A DNA stretch of 64,000 nt from Candidatus Anaerobutyricum avicola (GTDB taxonomy: Bacteria > Bacillota > Clostridia > Lachnospirales > Lachnospiraceae): NCBI GenBank assembly GCA_019113845.1, contig DXGQ01000041.1, positions 62,001 through 126,000 on the forward strand, given 5' to 3'. The notes beneath the pieces were generated by a model. The model had not been told where the DNA came from and ran no database searches. It saw nothing but the letters and a program-made list of their open reading frames with translations. Both the position numbers and the translations under genes were made by a program. Shown piece by piece: positions 44,387 through 52,516 of this stretch; position 1 is the stretch's first letter, and each line of letters opens with the position of its first letter.

Positions 44387-45325
44387 ATGAAAACAGTAAT
44401 TACAGAACTTCTTGGAATCGAGTATCCGATCATTCAGGGCGGTATGGCCTGGGTTGGGACCAATGAACTGGCAGCCGCTGTATCAGAGGCAGGCGGCCTG
44501 GGTATCATCGGCTCCGGCGGAGCGCCGGCTTCCTGGGTGAAAGAGCAGATCCAGCAGGTAAAAAAGAAAACCAGCAAACCGTTTGGCGTGAACATCATGC
44601 TGATGAATCCGGAAGCGGATGCGATCGCACAGGTTATCGTGGATGAAGGTGTTCCAGTTGTCACAACCGGCGCAGGTAATCCGGAAAAATACATGGAGAT
44701 GTGGAAGGCAGCCGGTGTAAAGGTCATCCCTGTTGTTGCCAGCGTGGCTCTTGCCAAACGTATGGAGAGAACCGGAGCGGACGCTGTGATCGCGGAGGGA
44801 ACCGAGTCCGGCGGACATATCGGTGAGACGACGACGATGGCGCTTGTTCCGCAGGTAGTGGACGCGGTTTCCATTCCGGTCATCGCCGCAGGCGGTATTG
44901 CTGATGGAAGAGGGATTGCCGCAGCATTTATGCTGGGAGCAAAGGCAGTACAGATGGGTACGATCTTTGTCGCTTCCAAAGAGTCCATCGCCAGCGATGC
45001 CTATAAGAACAAAGTAGTAAAGGCAAAAGACATCGACACCAAAGTGACCGGAAGAAGTACCGGACATCCGGTTCGCTGTATCCGAAATAAACAGACGCAG
45101 GAATATCTCCGTCTGGAGGCTGAGGGAGCGACTCTTGAGGAACTGGAGCATCTGACACTCGGCGGACTGCGGAAGGCTGTTGTGGACGGCGACGTGATCA
45201 ACGGCAGCGTGATGGCAGGTCAGATCGCCGGTCTTGTAAAAGAGGTCAGAAGCTGTAAAGATATTGTAGAGAGCCTGAATGCACAGGCAGAAGAACTGTT
45301 AAAGGGGACGAAGGTTTATGAGTAA
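44387..45325 (+). CDS. fabK: Enoyl-ACP reductase II, FabK
   Basis: 312 residues, TIM-barrel FMN enzyme. It opens with the substrate loop PIIQGGMAWVGTNELA and has the FMN phosphate sites GTESGGHIGE, AAGGIADGRG and GAKAVQMGT. FabK carries out the last reduction of each elongation cycle using NAD(P)H, replacing FabI, and is not sensitive to triclosan. The stop overlaps the fabD start by 8 bases, so the two are coupled. Confidence 0.93.
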   Translation: MKTVITELLGIEYPIIQGGMAWVGTNELAAAVSEAGGLGIIGSGGAPASWVKEQIQQVKKKTSKPFGVNIMLMNPEADAIAQVIVDEGVPVVTTGAGNPEKYMEMWKAAGVKVIPVVASVALAKRMERTGADAVIAEGTESGGHIGETTTMALVPQVVDAVSIPVIAAGGIADGRGIAAAFMLGAKAVQMGTIFVASKESIASDAYKNKVVKAKDIDTKVTGRSTGHPVRCIRNKQTQEYLRLEAEGATLEELEHLTLGGLRKAVVDGDVINGSVMAGQIAGLVKEVRSCKDIVESLNAQAEELLKGTKVYE

Positions 45326-46253
45326 GATAGCATTCCTGTACCCGGGACAGGGCGCACAGACTGTCGGTATGGGTAAGGATTTTTATGAGCAGAGTGAACT
45401 GGCAAAGAGCGCTTATGAGGAGAGTGCGAAGATTCTCGATATGGATATCCAGTCCATCTGTTTTGAGGAGAATGATCTGTTAAACCGCACGGATTATACA
45501 CAGGCAGCGCTTGTGACCACCTGTCTTGCCATGACAAGAGAGATCGAGGCACAGGGGCTGAAACCGGATATGGCGGCAGGTCTGAGCCTGGGCGAGTACT
45601 GTGCCATCGTGACGGCAGGCGGTATGGGCTATGAGGACGCGGTAAAGACCATCTGGAAGAGAGGATGCCTGATGCATAACGCGGTTCCGGACGGTTCCGG
45701 CGGTATGGCGGCAGTTTTAGGACTTTCCGGCGATCAGGTAAAGGCAGTCACAGACGGTGTGGACAATGTTTCCGTGGCCAATTATAACTGTCCGGGACAG
45801 ATCGTCATCACCGGAAAGAAGGACGCCATTGAGGCAGTAACACCGGCGCTGAAAGAGGCCGGCGCCAAGAGAGTCCTTCCTTTAAATGTCAGCGGGCCAT
45901 TCCATTCCCCGTTCTTGAAAGAGGCGGGAGATGAGCTCTATGAGACTCTCGAGAAAGTAGACTGGAAGCCGCTTTCTATCCCGTATGTGACGAATGTGAA
46001 TGCGGAGATCATCACAGACATCAGCAAGACGAAAGACCTGCTGCGCGCACAGGTATCCAGCTCCGTCATGTGGGAGCAGAGTGTCCGCCGGATGATCGCG
46101 GAAGGCGTGGATATCTTTGTGGAGATCGGACCGGGTAAGACCTTATCCGGATTTATGCGCAAGATCGATCGCAGTGTAAATATGTTTAAGATCGGCAGCA
46201 TGGAAGAGATGCATACTGTCGTAGAAAAGATTAAGGAGTTGACAGGATGTTAG
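45318..46253 (+). CDS. fabD: Malonyl-CoA:ACP transacylase, FabD
   Basis: 311 residues. It has the N-terminal FLYPGQGAQ loop, the nucleophile elbow GLSLGEY (S90), an arginine in the IWKRGCLMH segment and a histidine in VSGPFHSPFL that completes the site. FabD loads malonyl groups onto ACP for FabH and FabF. It overlaps fabK in front and fabG behind, with no gaps, which is strong operon evidence. Confidence 0.95.
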   Translation: MSKIAFLYPGQGAQTVGMGKDFYEQSELAKSAYEESAKILDMDIQSICFEENDLLNRTDYTQAALVTTCLAMTREIEAQGLKPDMAAGLSLGEYCAIVTAGGMGYEDAVKTIWKRGCLMHNAVPDGSGGMAAVLGLSGDQVKAVTDGVDNVSVANYNCPGQIVITGKKDAIEAVTPALKEAGAKRVLPLNVSGPFHSPFLKEAGDELYETLEKVDWKPLSIPYVTNVNAEIITDISKTKDLLRAQVSSSVMWEQSVRRMIAEGVDIFVEIGPGKTLSGFMRKIDRSVNMFKIGSMEEMHTVVEKIKELTGC

Positions 46254-46987
46254 AGGGAAAGGTTGCAGTTGTAACAGGCGCTTCCGGCGGAATCGGCAGA
46301 GCGATCGCTCTGGCTTTTGGAAAAGCAGGCGCATCTGTTGCGGTACATTATAATGGAAATGAAGCAAAGGCAGCTGCCGTAAAGGCAGAGATCGAAGAGG
46401 CGGGCGGAAAAGCAGAGATTTTCCGCTGCAACGTGGCAGACTTTGACGCCTGTAGCGACTTTATTAAGAGTGTTGTAAAAACATTTGGAAAGATTGATAT
46501 TCTGGTCAACAATGCGGGGATTACCCGGGATGGACTGGTCATGGGTATGTCTGAGGAAGATTTTGATGCAGTGATCGACACCAACTTAAAAGGAAGCTTT
46601 AACTGTATCCGTTTTGCCAGCCGTCAGATGATGCGCAAAAAATACGGCAGGATCATCAATATCACTTCCGTATCCGGTGTGGCAGGCAATGCGGGACAGG
46701 CCAATTACAGTGCCTCCAAGGCAGGTCTCATCGGTCTGACCAAGTCAGTGGCAAAAGAACTGGCATCCAGAAATATCACTGCCAATGCCATCGCACCGGG
46801 ATTTGTCAAGACAGAGATGACCGACGTACTTTCCGACGAAGTGAAGGAAGCGGCCATGAAACAGATCCCTCTGGGACGTTTTGCGGAGCCGGAAGATATC
46901 GCCAATGCAGCTGTATTCCTGGCATCTGATATGGCGTCCTATATTACCGGACAGGTGCTGCTGGTAGACGGCGGCATGGTTATGTAG
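46247..46987 (+). CDS. fabG: 3-oxoacyl-ACP reductase, FabG
   Basis: A 246-residue short-chain dehydrogenase. The cofactor loop is TGASGGIGRAIA, the structural motif is NNAG, and the Ser-Tyr-Lys site appears as NITSVSG with YSASK. An arginine-free second cofactor loop with N and A side chains (HYNGNEAK) leaves NADPH preference open. FabG reduces the beta-keto group. It overlaps fabD by 7 bases. Confidence 0.94.
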   Translation: MLEGKVAVVTGASGGIGRAIALAFGKAGASVAVHYNGNEAKAAAVKAEIEEAGGKAEIFRCNVADFDACSDFIKSVVKTFGKIDILVNNAGITRDGLVMGMSEEDFDAVIDTNLKGSFNCIRFASRQMMRKKYGRIINITSVSGVAGNAGQANYSASKAGLIGLTKSVAKELASRNITANAIAPGFVKTEMTDVLSDEVKEAAMKQIPLGRFAEPEDIANAAVFLASDMASYITGQVLLVDGGMVM

Positions 46988-47002
46988 AACCGCTTATAGA
47001 CC

Positions 47003-47020
47003 ACGGATCTGCGGATCCGT
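47003..47020 (+). other. Intercistronic hairpin between fabG and fabF
   Basis: ACGGATC pairs perfectly with GATCCGT around a 4-base loop in the 86-base gap before fabF. No T run follows. It could be an RNA-processing or stability element. Confidence 0.4.
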
Positions 47021-47073
47021 CAGCATGAGATTTTGATCCCGGAATTATGAAAAAGCAAGAAAGGGTTGTGTAA

Positions 47074-48315
47074 ATGGAAAAAAGAAGAGTTGTCATCACA
47101 GGAATGGGTGCGATCACACCAATCGGAAATACACTGGAAGAATTCTGGAATGGAGTAAAAGAACAGAAAGTTGGTGTCGGACCGATCACCAAGTTTGATA
47201 CTACTGATTATAAAGTAAAAATTGCCGCTGAGGTTAAAGGATTCGTTCCAAAAGAAAGAATGGATTTCAAATCCGCCAAACGTATGGAGACATTCTCCCA
47301 GTACGCCATTGTCGCAGCGACAGAGGCGATGGAAGATGCCGGTCTTAAGATGGAGGAGGAAGATCCGTACCGCGTCGGCGTCATCATCGGTTCCGGTATC
47401 GGCGGACTTTCCAGCATGGAAAAAGAGCATGAGAAGATTCTCACAAAAGGACCAAAGAGAGTGAGCCCGATGCTGATTCCTATGATGATCAGCAATATGG
47501 CGGCTGGAAATGTATCCATCGCTCTGGGCTGCAAAGGAAAATGTACCAATGTGGTGACGGCCTGTGCGACAGGAACCCATTCCATTGGAGATGCTCTCCG
47601 CGCCATCCAGTACGGAGACGCCGACGTGATGTTCGCGGGCGGAACCGAGAGCAGTATCACGCCGATCGCTGTTGCCGGTTTTACGAATCTGACAGCGCTC
47701 TCCTCTGCGGAAGATCCGATGAAGGCTTCCATTCCTTTTGACAAAAACCGCAGTGGTTTCGTCATCGGCGAAGGCGCCGGTGTCGTTGTTCTGGAAGAAC
47801 TGGAACATGCGAAAAAACGTGGCGCAAAGATCTACGCGGAGCTGGTCGGATACGGCGCGACTTCCGATGCTTATCACATTACATCTCCGGCAGAAGACGG
47901 AAGCGGAGCGGCAAAAGCGATGGAGCTTGCCATGGAGGAAGCCGGCGTGAAACCGGAAGAAGTGGATTATGTCAACGCCCACGGAACCGGAACACACCAC
48001 AATGACTTATTTGAGACAAGAGCCATCCATCGTGCCTTTGGCGACGCGGCTGCACAGCTGAAAGTAAGCTCCACCAAATCTATGATCGGACATCTGCTCG
48101 GCGCAGCCGGCGCAGTGGAACTGATCACCTGTGTGAAATCCATTGAGGAAGGATATATCCATCCGACAGTGGGAACCACAGAACCGGATGAGGAATGTGA
48201 TCTTGATTATGTATTAGGCGCACCGGTACAGCAGGAAGTCAATGTGGCTATCTCCAACTCCCTGGGATTTGGCGGACACAATGCGACACTGCTGGTAAAA
48301 AAATATGAGGAGTGA
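47074..48315 (+). CDS. fabF: 3-oxoacyl-ACP synthase II, FabF
   Basis: 413 residues. The active-site cysteine is C164 in TACATGTHS, and the two histidines are in NAHGTGTHHND and STKSMIGHLLGAAG (with the conserved lysine). A phenylalanine gate follows in NSLGFGGHNA. FabF catalyses the elongating condensations of acyl-ACP with malonyl-ACP. AAGAAAGG precedes the ATG. It is the only elongating synthase in this operon. Confidence 0.95.
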   Translation: MEKRRVVITGMGAITPIGNTLEEFWNGVKEQKVGVGPITKFDTTDYKVKIAAEVKGFVPKERMDFKSAKRMETFSQYAIVAATEAMEDAGLKMEEEDPYRVGVIIGSGIGGLSSMEKEHEKILTKGPKRVSPMLIPMMISNMAAGNVSIALGCKGKCTNVVTACATGTHSIGDALRAIQYGDADVMFAGGTESSITPIAVAGFTNLTALSSAEDPMKASIPFDKNRSGFVIGEGAGVVVLEELEHAKKRGAKIYAELVGYGATSDAYHITSPAEDGSGAAKAMELAMEEAGVKPEEVDYVNAHGTGTHHNDLFETRAIHRAFGDAAAQLKVSSTKSMIGHLLGAAGAVELITCVKSIEEGYIHPTVGTTEPDEECDLDYVLGAPVQQEVNVAISNSLGFGGHNATLLVKKYEE

Positions 48316-48316
48316 G

Positions 48317-48344
48317 AGGTTTTTGAAAGTGGACTTTCAAACCT
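48317..48344 (+). other. Hairpin directly after fabF
   Basis: AGGTTT-TT-GAAAGT pairs with ACTTTC-AAACCT (2-base bulge, 2-base loop). It begins two bases after the fabF stop codon. The arms contain TTTGA and TCAAA but at a spacing unlike the fabH operator. No T tail is present. Confidence 0.4.
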
Positions 48345-48348
48345 GCCC

Positions 48349-48385
48349 TTATTGACGCAGCAGATGCGTCAGGAAAGGAGAAAAA
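48349..48385 (+). repeat. 37-bp hairpin/ribosome-site repeat, copy 2 (upstream of accB)
   Basis: Matches the copy at 29744-29780 at 33 of 37 positions: the stem TGACGCA/TGCGTCA, then CAGG and AAGGAG before the ATG. Three of the four differences are in the loop, so the stem is kept. It forms the whole leader of accB behind the fabF hairpin. Confidence 0.7.
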
Positions 48386-48865
48386 ATGCAGTACGAAGAG
48401 ATTTTAAAATTGGTAAAAGGCGTTTCTGAAGCAGGCCTTACAAATTTTGAATATACAGAAGGAAACATCCGGATCGTCATGAGCTGTCCGGAGCACAAAG
48501 GACCGGCTCCGGCTCCTGTGGTATCCGTACAGGAGGGCGACATGCACATGGAGATTCCTGCTCCACAGCCTGCTCCGGTACAGCCGGAGGCTGCGGCAGC
48601 ACAGGCAGCCCCTGCGGCGGACGATCAGTCCGGCAACATCGTGAAATGTCCGCTTGTCGGCACATTTTATGAGGCGCCTTCTGAGGACGCCCCGGCCTTT
48701 GTCAAGGTGGGCGATACCGTAAAGAAGGGACAGACCCTCGGCATCGTGGAAGCCATGAAGCTGATGAACGAGATTGAGAGCGAGTTTGACGGCGTTGTCA
48801 AAGAGATTTACGTGCAGAATGAAGAGTCTGTCGAATACGGACAGCCGTTATTCCGGATCGGATAA
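48386..48865 (+). CDS. accB: Biotin carboxyl carrier protein of acetyl-CoA carboxylase
   Basis: 159 residues. The N-terminal region is followed by a flexible Ala/Pro-rich linker (about 55-82) and the biotinyl domain with EAMKLMNEI, in which K125 is biotinylated. AccB ferries carboxyl groups from the AccC biotin carboxylase to the AccDA transferase. The start codon follows AAGGAG in a leader shared with the HAD gene at 29780. Confidence 0.94.
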   Translation: MQYEEILKLVKGVSEAGLTNFEYTEGNIRIVMSCPEHKGPAPAPVVSVQEGDMHMEIPAPQPAPVQPEAAAAQAAPAADDQSGNIVKCPLVGTFYEAPSEDAPAFVKVGDTVKKGQTLGIVEAMKLMNEIESEFDGVVKEIYVQNEESVEYGQPLFRIG

Positions 48866-48892
48866 TACCGCCCGCTGTTTTTGAGAGAAACG

Positions 48893-48936
48893 GACTGTCT
48901 CCGGAAGATACCGGAAAGGATCTCCCGGAGACAGTC
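48893..48936 (+). other. 12-bp intercistronic hairpin between accB and fabZ
   Basis: GACTGTCTCCGG (48893-48904) pairs perfectly with CCGGAGACAGTC (48925-48936) around a 20-base loop. No T run follows, so transcription should continue to fabZ. Probable RNA-stability or processing stem. Confidence 0.5.
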
Positions 48937-48965
48937 TGCGGACAGGATGAAAAGGAGAGAACAAG

Positions 48966-49391
48966 ATGAGACTGGGAATCAAAGAGATCGAACAAATTAT
49001 CCCTCACAGACATCCGTTTCTTCTGGTGGATTACATCGAGGAGATGGAACCGGGCGTCAGTGCGGTCGGTTATAAATGTGTGACTTTTCATGAAGACTTT
49101 TTCCGGGGACATTTTCCGCAGGAGCCGGTGATGCCGGGTGTGCTCACAGTGGAAGCTCTGGCGCAGGTGGGAGCGGTAGCCATTCTTTCTCTGGAAGAAA
49201 ATAAAGGAAAGACCGCTTACTTTGGCGGCATCAATAAATGCCGTTTCCGTGGAAAAATCGTTCCGGGCGATAAAGTCCGTCTGGAAACAAAAATCATCAA
49301 GGTTAAAGGACCGATGGGAATCGGCGAGGCGACTGCCAGCGTGGACGGAAAAGTCGTTGTCAAGGCAGAGCTTACATTTATGATTGGATAA
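48966..49391 (+). CDS. fabZ: 3-hydroxyacyl-ACP dehydratase, FabZ
   Basis: 141 residues of the hot-dog fold. The active-site pair is H49 in FRGHFPQEPVMPG and E63 in TVEALAQV. It has the typical IPHRHPFLLVD start. FabZ dehydrates 3-hydroxyacyl-ACP to trans-2-enoyl-ACP for FabK. AAAAGGAGAG precedes the ATG. No isomerase such as FabM is seen in the operon. Confidence 0.95.
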   Translation: MRLGIKEIEQIIPHRHPFLLVDYIEEMEPGVSAVGYKCVTFHEDFFRGHFPQEPVMPGVLTVEALAQVGAVAILSLEENKGKTAYFGGINKCRFRGKIVPGDKVRLETKIIKVKGPMGIGEATASVDGKVVVKAELTFMIG

Positions 49392-49403
49392 AAGGAGAGA
49401 AAG

Positions 49404-50771
49404 ATGATTCGGAAAATATTAATTGCAAACCGGGGTGAGATTGCCATTCGCATTATCCGGGCCTGCAGAGAGATGGGGATTGAGACCGTTGCAGTGTATT
49501 CCGAAGCGGACCGGGAGGCACTTCATACACAGCTGGCAGATGAGGCGGTCTGTATCGGACCGGCAGCGGCAAAAGACAGTTACCTGAACATGGAACAGAT
49601 TATCAGCGCTACGATCGTATCCGGCGCGGATGCCATTCATCCCGGCTATGGTTTCCTTTCGGAAAACAGCCGGTTTGCCGAGCTATGTGAAGCCTGCAAC
49701 ATTACATTCATTGGCCCGGACTCTAAAACTATAGCAAAACTCGGAAACAAAGCCGAAGCGAGAACGACCATGATCAATGCCGGTGTTCCGGTTATCCCGG
49801 GATGTGAGGAACCACTGACGGATGACAAGAGAGCGCTGGAGATCGCAAAAGAGATCGGTTTTCCGGTGATCATCAAGGCAGTACTCGGCGGCGGTGGGAA
49901 GGGAATGCGCGTGGCTTACTCAGAAGAAGAGTTTTCCACAGAATTCTTAACAGCACAGAAGGAAGCGGCCTCCGCATTTGGTGATAATCATATGTATCTG
50001 GAGCATTTCGTGGAGAATCCACGCCATATCGAAGTGCAGATCCTTGCAGATAACTACGGCAATGTCATCCATTTGGGCGAGAGAGACTGCTCGATCCAGA
50101 GAAACCATCAGAAGGTCATCGAGGAAGCTCCTTCCGCAGCGGTAAGCGATGAGCTCAGAGAAAAAATGGGAAAAGCAGCCGTGCAGGCGGCAAAGGCAGC
50201 GGGATATACCAATGCGGGAACGATCGAGTTCCTTCTGGAAGAAGATGGGACCTTCTATTTCATGGAGATGAACACCCGGGTACAGGTAGAGCATCCGGTG
50301 ACAGAGTGGGTGACCGGCATTGATATCGTAAAAGAACAGATCCGGATCGCCAGCGGCAGACATCTGTCCTACACGCAGGATGATGTGCATATCACCGGGC
50401 ATGCGATCGAGTGCCGAATCAATGCGGAGGACCCGAAACATAACTTCCGTCCGTGTCCGGGAACCATCACGGACATGTATCTTCCGGGAGGAAAGGGCAT
50501 CCGTATCGACAGCGCCATTTACAGTGGTTATACCATTACTCCATATTATGATTCCATGATAGCGAAGCTGATCGTCTACGCGAAGAGCCGGAAAGAGGCT
50601 ATCGCAAAGATGCACAGCGCCCTTGGGGAGGTTATCATTGAAGGCATTACGACAAACATTGACTTCCTGTACGACATTATGGAGCGGGAAGACTATCAGG
50701 AAGGAGATATCAATATTTCCTATTTGGAGAATGTTTTGAAAGAAATGCAGGAGGAGAGTAAATGGATTTAA
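49404..50771 (+). CDS. accC: Biotin carboxylase subunit of acetyl-CoA carboxylase
   Basis: 455 residues with the ATP-grasp fold. Landmarks are KILIANRGEIAIRIIRA, HPGYGFLSEN, the glycine-rich ATP lid LGGGGKGMRVA, the HIEVQILAD strand, ERDCSIQRNHQK and MNTRVQVEHPVTE (catalytic arginine and glutamates). AccC carboxylates the biotin on AccB using ATP and bicarbonate. It follows fabZ by 12 bases and overlaps accDA by 10. Confidence 0.96.
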   Translation: MIRKILIANRGEIAIRIIRACREMGIETVAVYSEADREALHTQLADEAVCIGPAAAKDSYLNMEQIISATIVSGADAIHPGYGFLSENSRFAELCEACNITFIGPDSKTIAKLGNKAEARTTMINAGVPVIPGCEEPLTDDKRALEIAKEIGFPVIIKAVLGGGGKGMRVAYSEEEFSTEFLTAQKEAASAFGDNHMYLEHFVENPRHIEVQILADNYGNVIHLGERDCSIQRNHQKVIEEAPSAAVSDELREKMGKAAVQAAKAAGYTNAGTIEFLLEEDGTFYFMEMNTRVQVEHPVTEWVTGIDIVKEQIRIASGRHLSYTQDDVHITGHAIECRINAEDPKHNFRPCPGTITDMYLPGGKGIRIDSAIYSGYTITPYYDSMIAKLIVYAKSRKEAIAKMHSALGEVIIEGITTNIDFLYDIMEREDYQEGDINISYLENVLKEMQEESKWI

Positions 50772-52501
50772 ATAAGATGTTTAAGAAGACTTCCATCAGA
50801 AGACCGTCCAGTCATTCTGTGGAAGAAGGAAATAAACCGGAGGCACCGAAAGGGCTTCTCAAAAAATGTAATAAATGCGGAAAAGGTATTTTTACAGAAG
50901 AATATAAAAATAATCTTTATATCTGTCCGAAATGTGGAGGATATCTCCGCATGCCTGCATACGAGAGAATCGCGCTGGTAACAGAGGAGGGTTCTTTTGA
51001 GGAATGGGATACGGGACTGGTCAATACGAACCCGCTCCGTATGAAGGAGTACCCGGATAAGGTAAAACATTTGCAGGAAAAGACAGGAATTGACGAAGCG
51101 GTCGTCACCGGAAAAGCCAGAATCGGTGAGAACGAAGTGGTCATCATGGTCATGGATGGAAGATTCATGACAGCCAGCATGGGAGCGGTTGTCGGCGAGA
51201 AAGTTACAAGAGGAATCGAGAAAGCGACAAAAGCGAAACTTCCGGTCGTGATCTTTACCTGTTCCGGCGGAGCGAGAATGCAGGAAGGTATGACATCTCT
51301 TATGCAGATGGAAAAGACTTCCGCAGCCTTAAAACGTCACAGTGATGCCGGTCTTCTCTATATTTCTGTGCTCACGGACCCGACGACAGGCGGTGTGACG
51401 GCAAGTTTTGCCAGCCTTGGCGATATCATTCTGGCAGAACCGAAAGCACTGGTTGGTTTTGCAGGACCTCGTGTCATCGAGCAGACCATTCATCAGAAAC
51501 TTCCAAAAGGATTTCAGCGTTCTGAGTTTTTACAGGATCACGGATTTGTGGACCGTATTGTGGAACGGCAGAATATGAAAGAGGAACTGCGCAATCTTCT
51601 TGATCTGCACAGACTGAGTGTCAGTCCGTCCGGCGTGGAACTCAAGGACGTCAGCGAAGCAGTGAAGAAGCAGGGGCGTTACAAGGCGCCGTATAAAGTA
51701 TCCACGGAACATGCGAAAGACAAAACAGCCTGGGAGCGTGTCAGTCTTGCCAGAGCGAAGGGAAGACCGATCGGAGAAGATTACATCAACGGACTGTTTG
51801 ATGACTTTGTGGAGCTTCATGGGGATCGCTATTTCGGAGACGATCACGCGATCTGTGGCGGTATCGCTCTGTTCCACGGACAGCCGGTGACGGTGATCGC
51901 GCAGATGAAAGGAAAGAACACGCAGGAAAACATGGAGCGGAACTTTGGCATGCCGATGCCGGAAGGGTATCGGAAGTCTCTGCGTCTCATGAAGCAGGCG
52001 GAGAAGTTCCATCGTCCGATCATCTGTTTTGTGGATACTCCCGGCGCTTATCCTGGAATGGGAGCGGAAGAAAGAGGACAGGGCGAGTCCATCGCACGCA
52101 ATCTTTTCTATATGTCTGACCTGAAGACCCCGATCCTTTCCATCCTCATCGGAGAGGGCGGCAGCGGCGGCGCGCTTGCCATGGCAGTTGCCGATGAAGT
52201 CTGGGCGCTGGAAAATGCGATTTATTCCATCCTGTCTCCGGAAGGCTTTGCTTCGATTCTCTGGAAAGACGCCAGCCTGGCAGAAAAGGCGGCAAAGGCG
52301 ATGAAGCTGACCTCCTATGACCTGTACAAAGCAGGTTTTGTGGAGACGATCATTCCGGAACCGGAGACTTATACACTGGAAACTATGCTGGAGATCTGCG
52401 AAGACCTGGACGAGAAGATTTGTGCTTTCCTGAAAGAAAAGATGAATCTCCCGAAAGAGGAATTAGTGGAAGCCCGTTACGCACGTTTCCGCAGAATGTA
52501 A
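50762..52501 (+). CDS. accDA: Fused acetyl-CoA carboxyltransferase beta-alpha subunit, AccDA
   Basis: 579 residues, about the sum of separate AccD and AccA. The AccD part has the zinc ribbon C36-C39-C55-C58 and the CoA-binding crotonase core (FTCSGGARMQEG, LTDPTTGGVTASFA). From about residue 320 the AccA part begins (RAKGRPIGEDYI, FVDTPGAYPGMGAEERGQ, GEGGSGGALAMA). The subunits are two genes in most bacteria. Fusion fixes them 1:1. The enzyme moves the carboxyl group from biotin to acetyl-CoA, giving malonyl-CoA for FabD. No stop or start is seen between the halves. Confidence 0.93.
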   Translation: MDLNKMFKKTSIRRPSSHSVEEGNKPEAPKGLLKKCNKCGKGIFTEEYKNNLYICPKCGGYLRMPAYERIALVTEEGSFEEWDTGLVNTNPLRMKEYPDKVKHLQEKTGIDEAVVTGKARIGENEVVIMVMDGRFMTASMGAVVGEKVTRGIEKATKAKLPVVIFTCSGGARMQEGMTSLMQMEKTSAALKRHSDAGLLYISVLTDPTTGGVTASFASLGDIILAEPKALVGFAGPRVIEQTIHQKLPKGFQRSEFLQDHGFVDRIVERQNMKEELRNLLDLHRLSVSPSGVELKDVSEAVKKQGRYKAPYKVSTEHAKDKTAWERVSLARAKGRPIGEDYINGLFDDFVELHGDRYFGDDHAICGGIALFHGQPVTVIAQMKGKNTQENMERNFGMPMPEGYRKSLRLMKQAEKFHRPIICFVDTPGAYPGMGAEERGQGESIARNLFYMSDLKTPILSILIGEGGSGGALAMAVADEVWALENAIYSILSPEGFASILWKDASLAEKAAKAMKLTSYDLYKAGFVETIIPEPETYTLETMLEICEDLDEKICAFLKEKMNLPKEELVEARYARFRRM

Positions 52502-52516
52502 CAACAGGGGTGAATT

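Noticed and set aside
47020-48000. A 326-codon open frame on the minus strand within fabF
   Set aside because: It lies wholly antisense to a clear fabF gene, has no ribosome site or recognisable domain and is a composition by-product.
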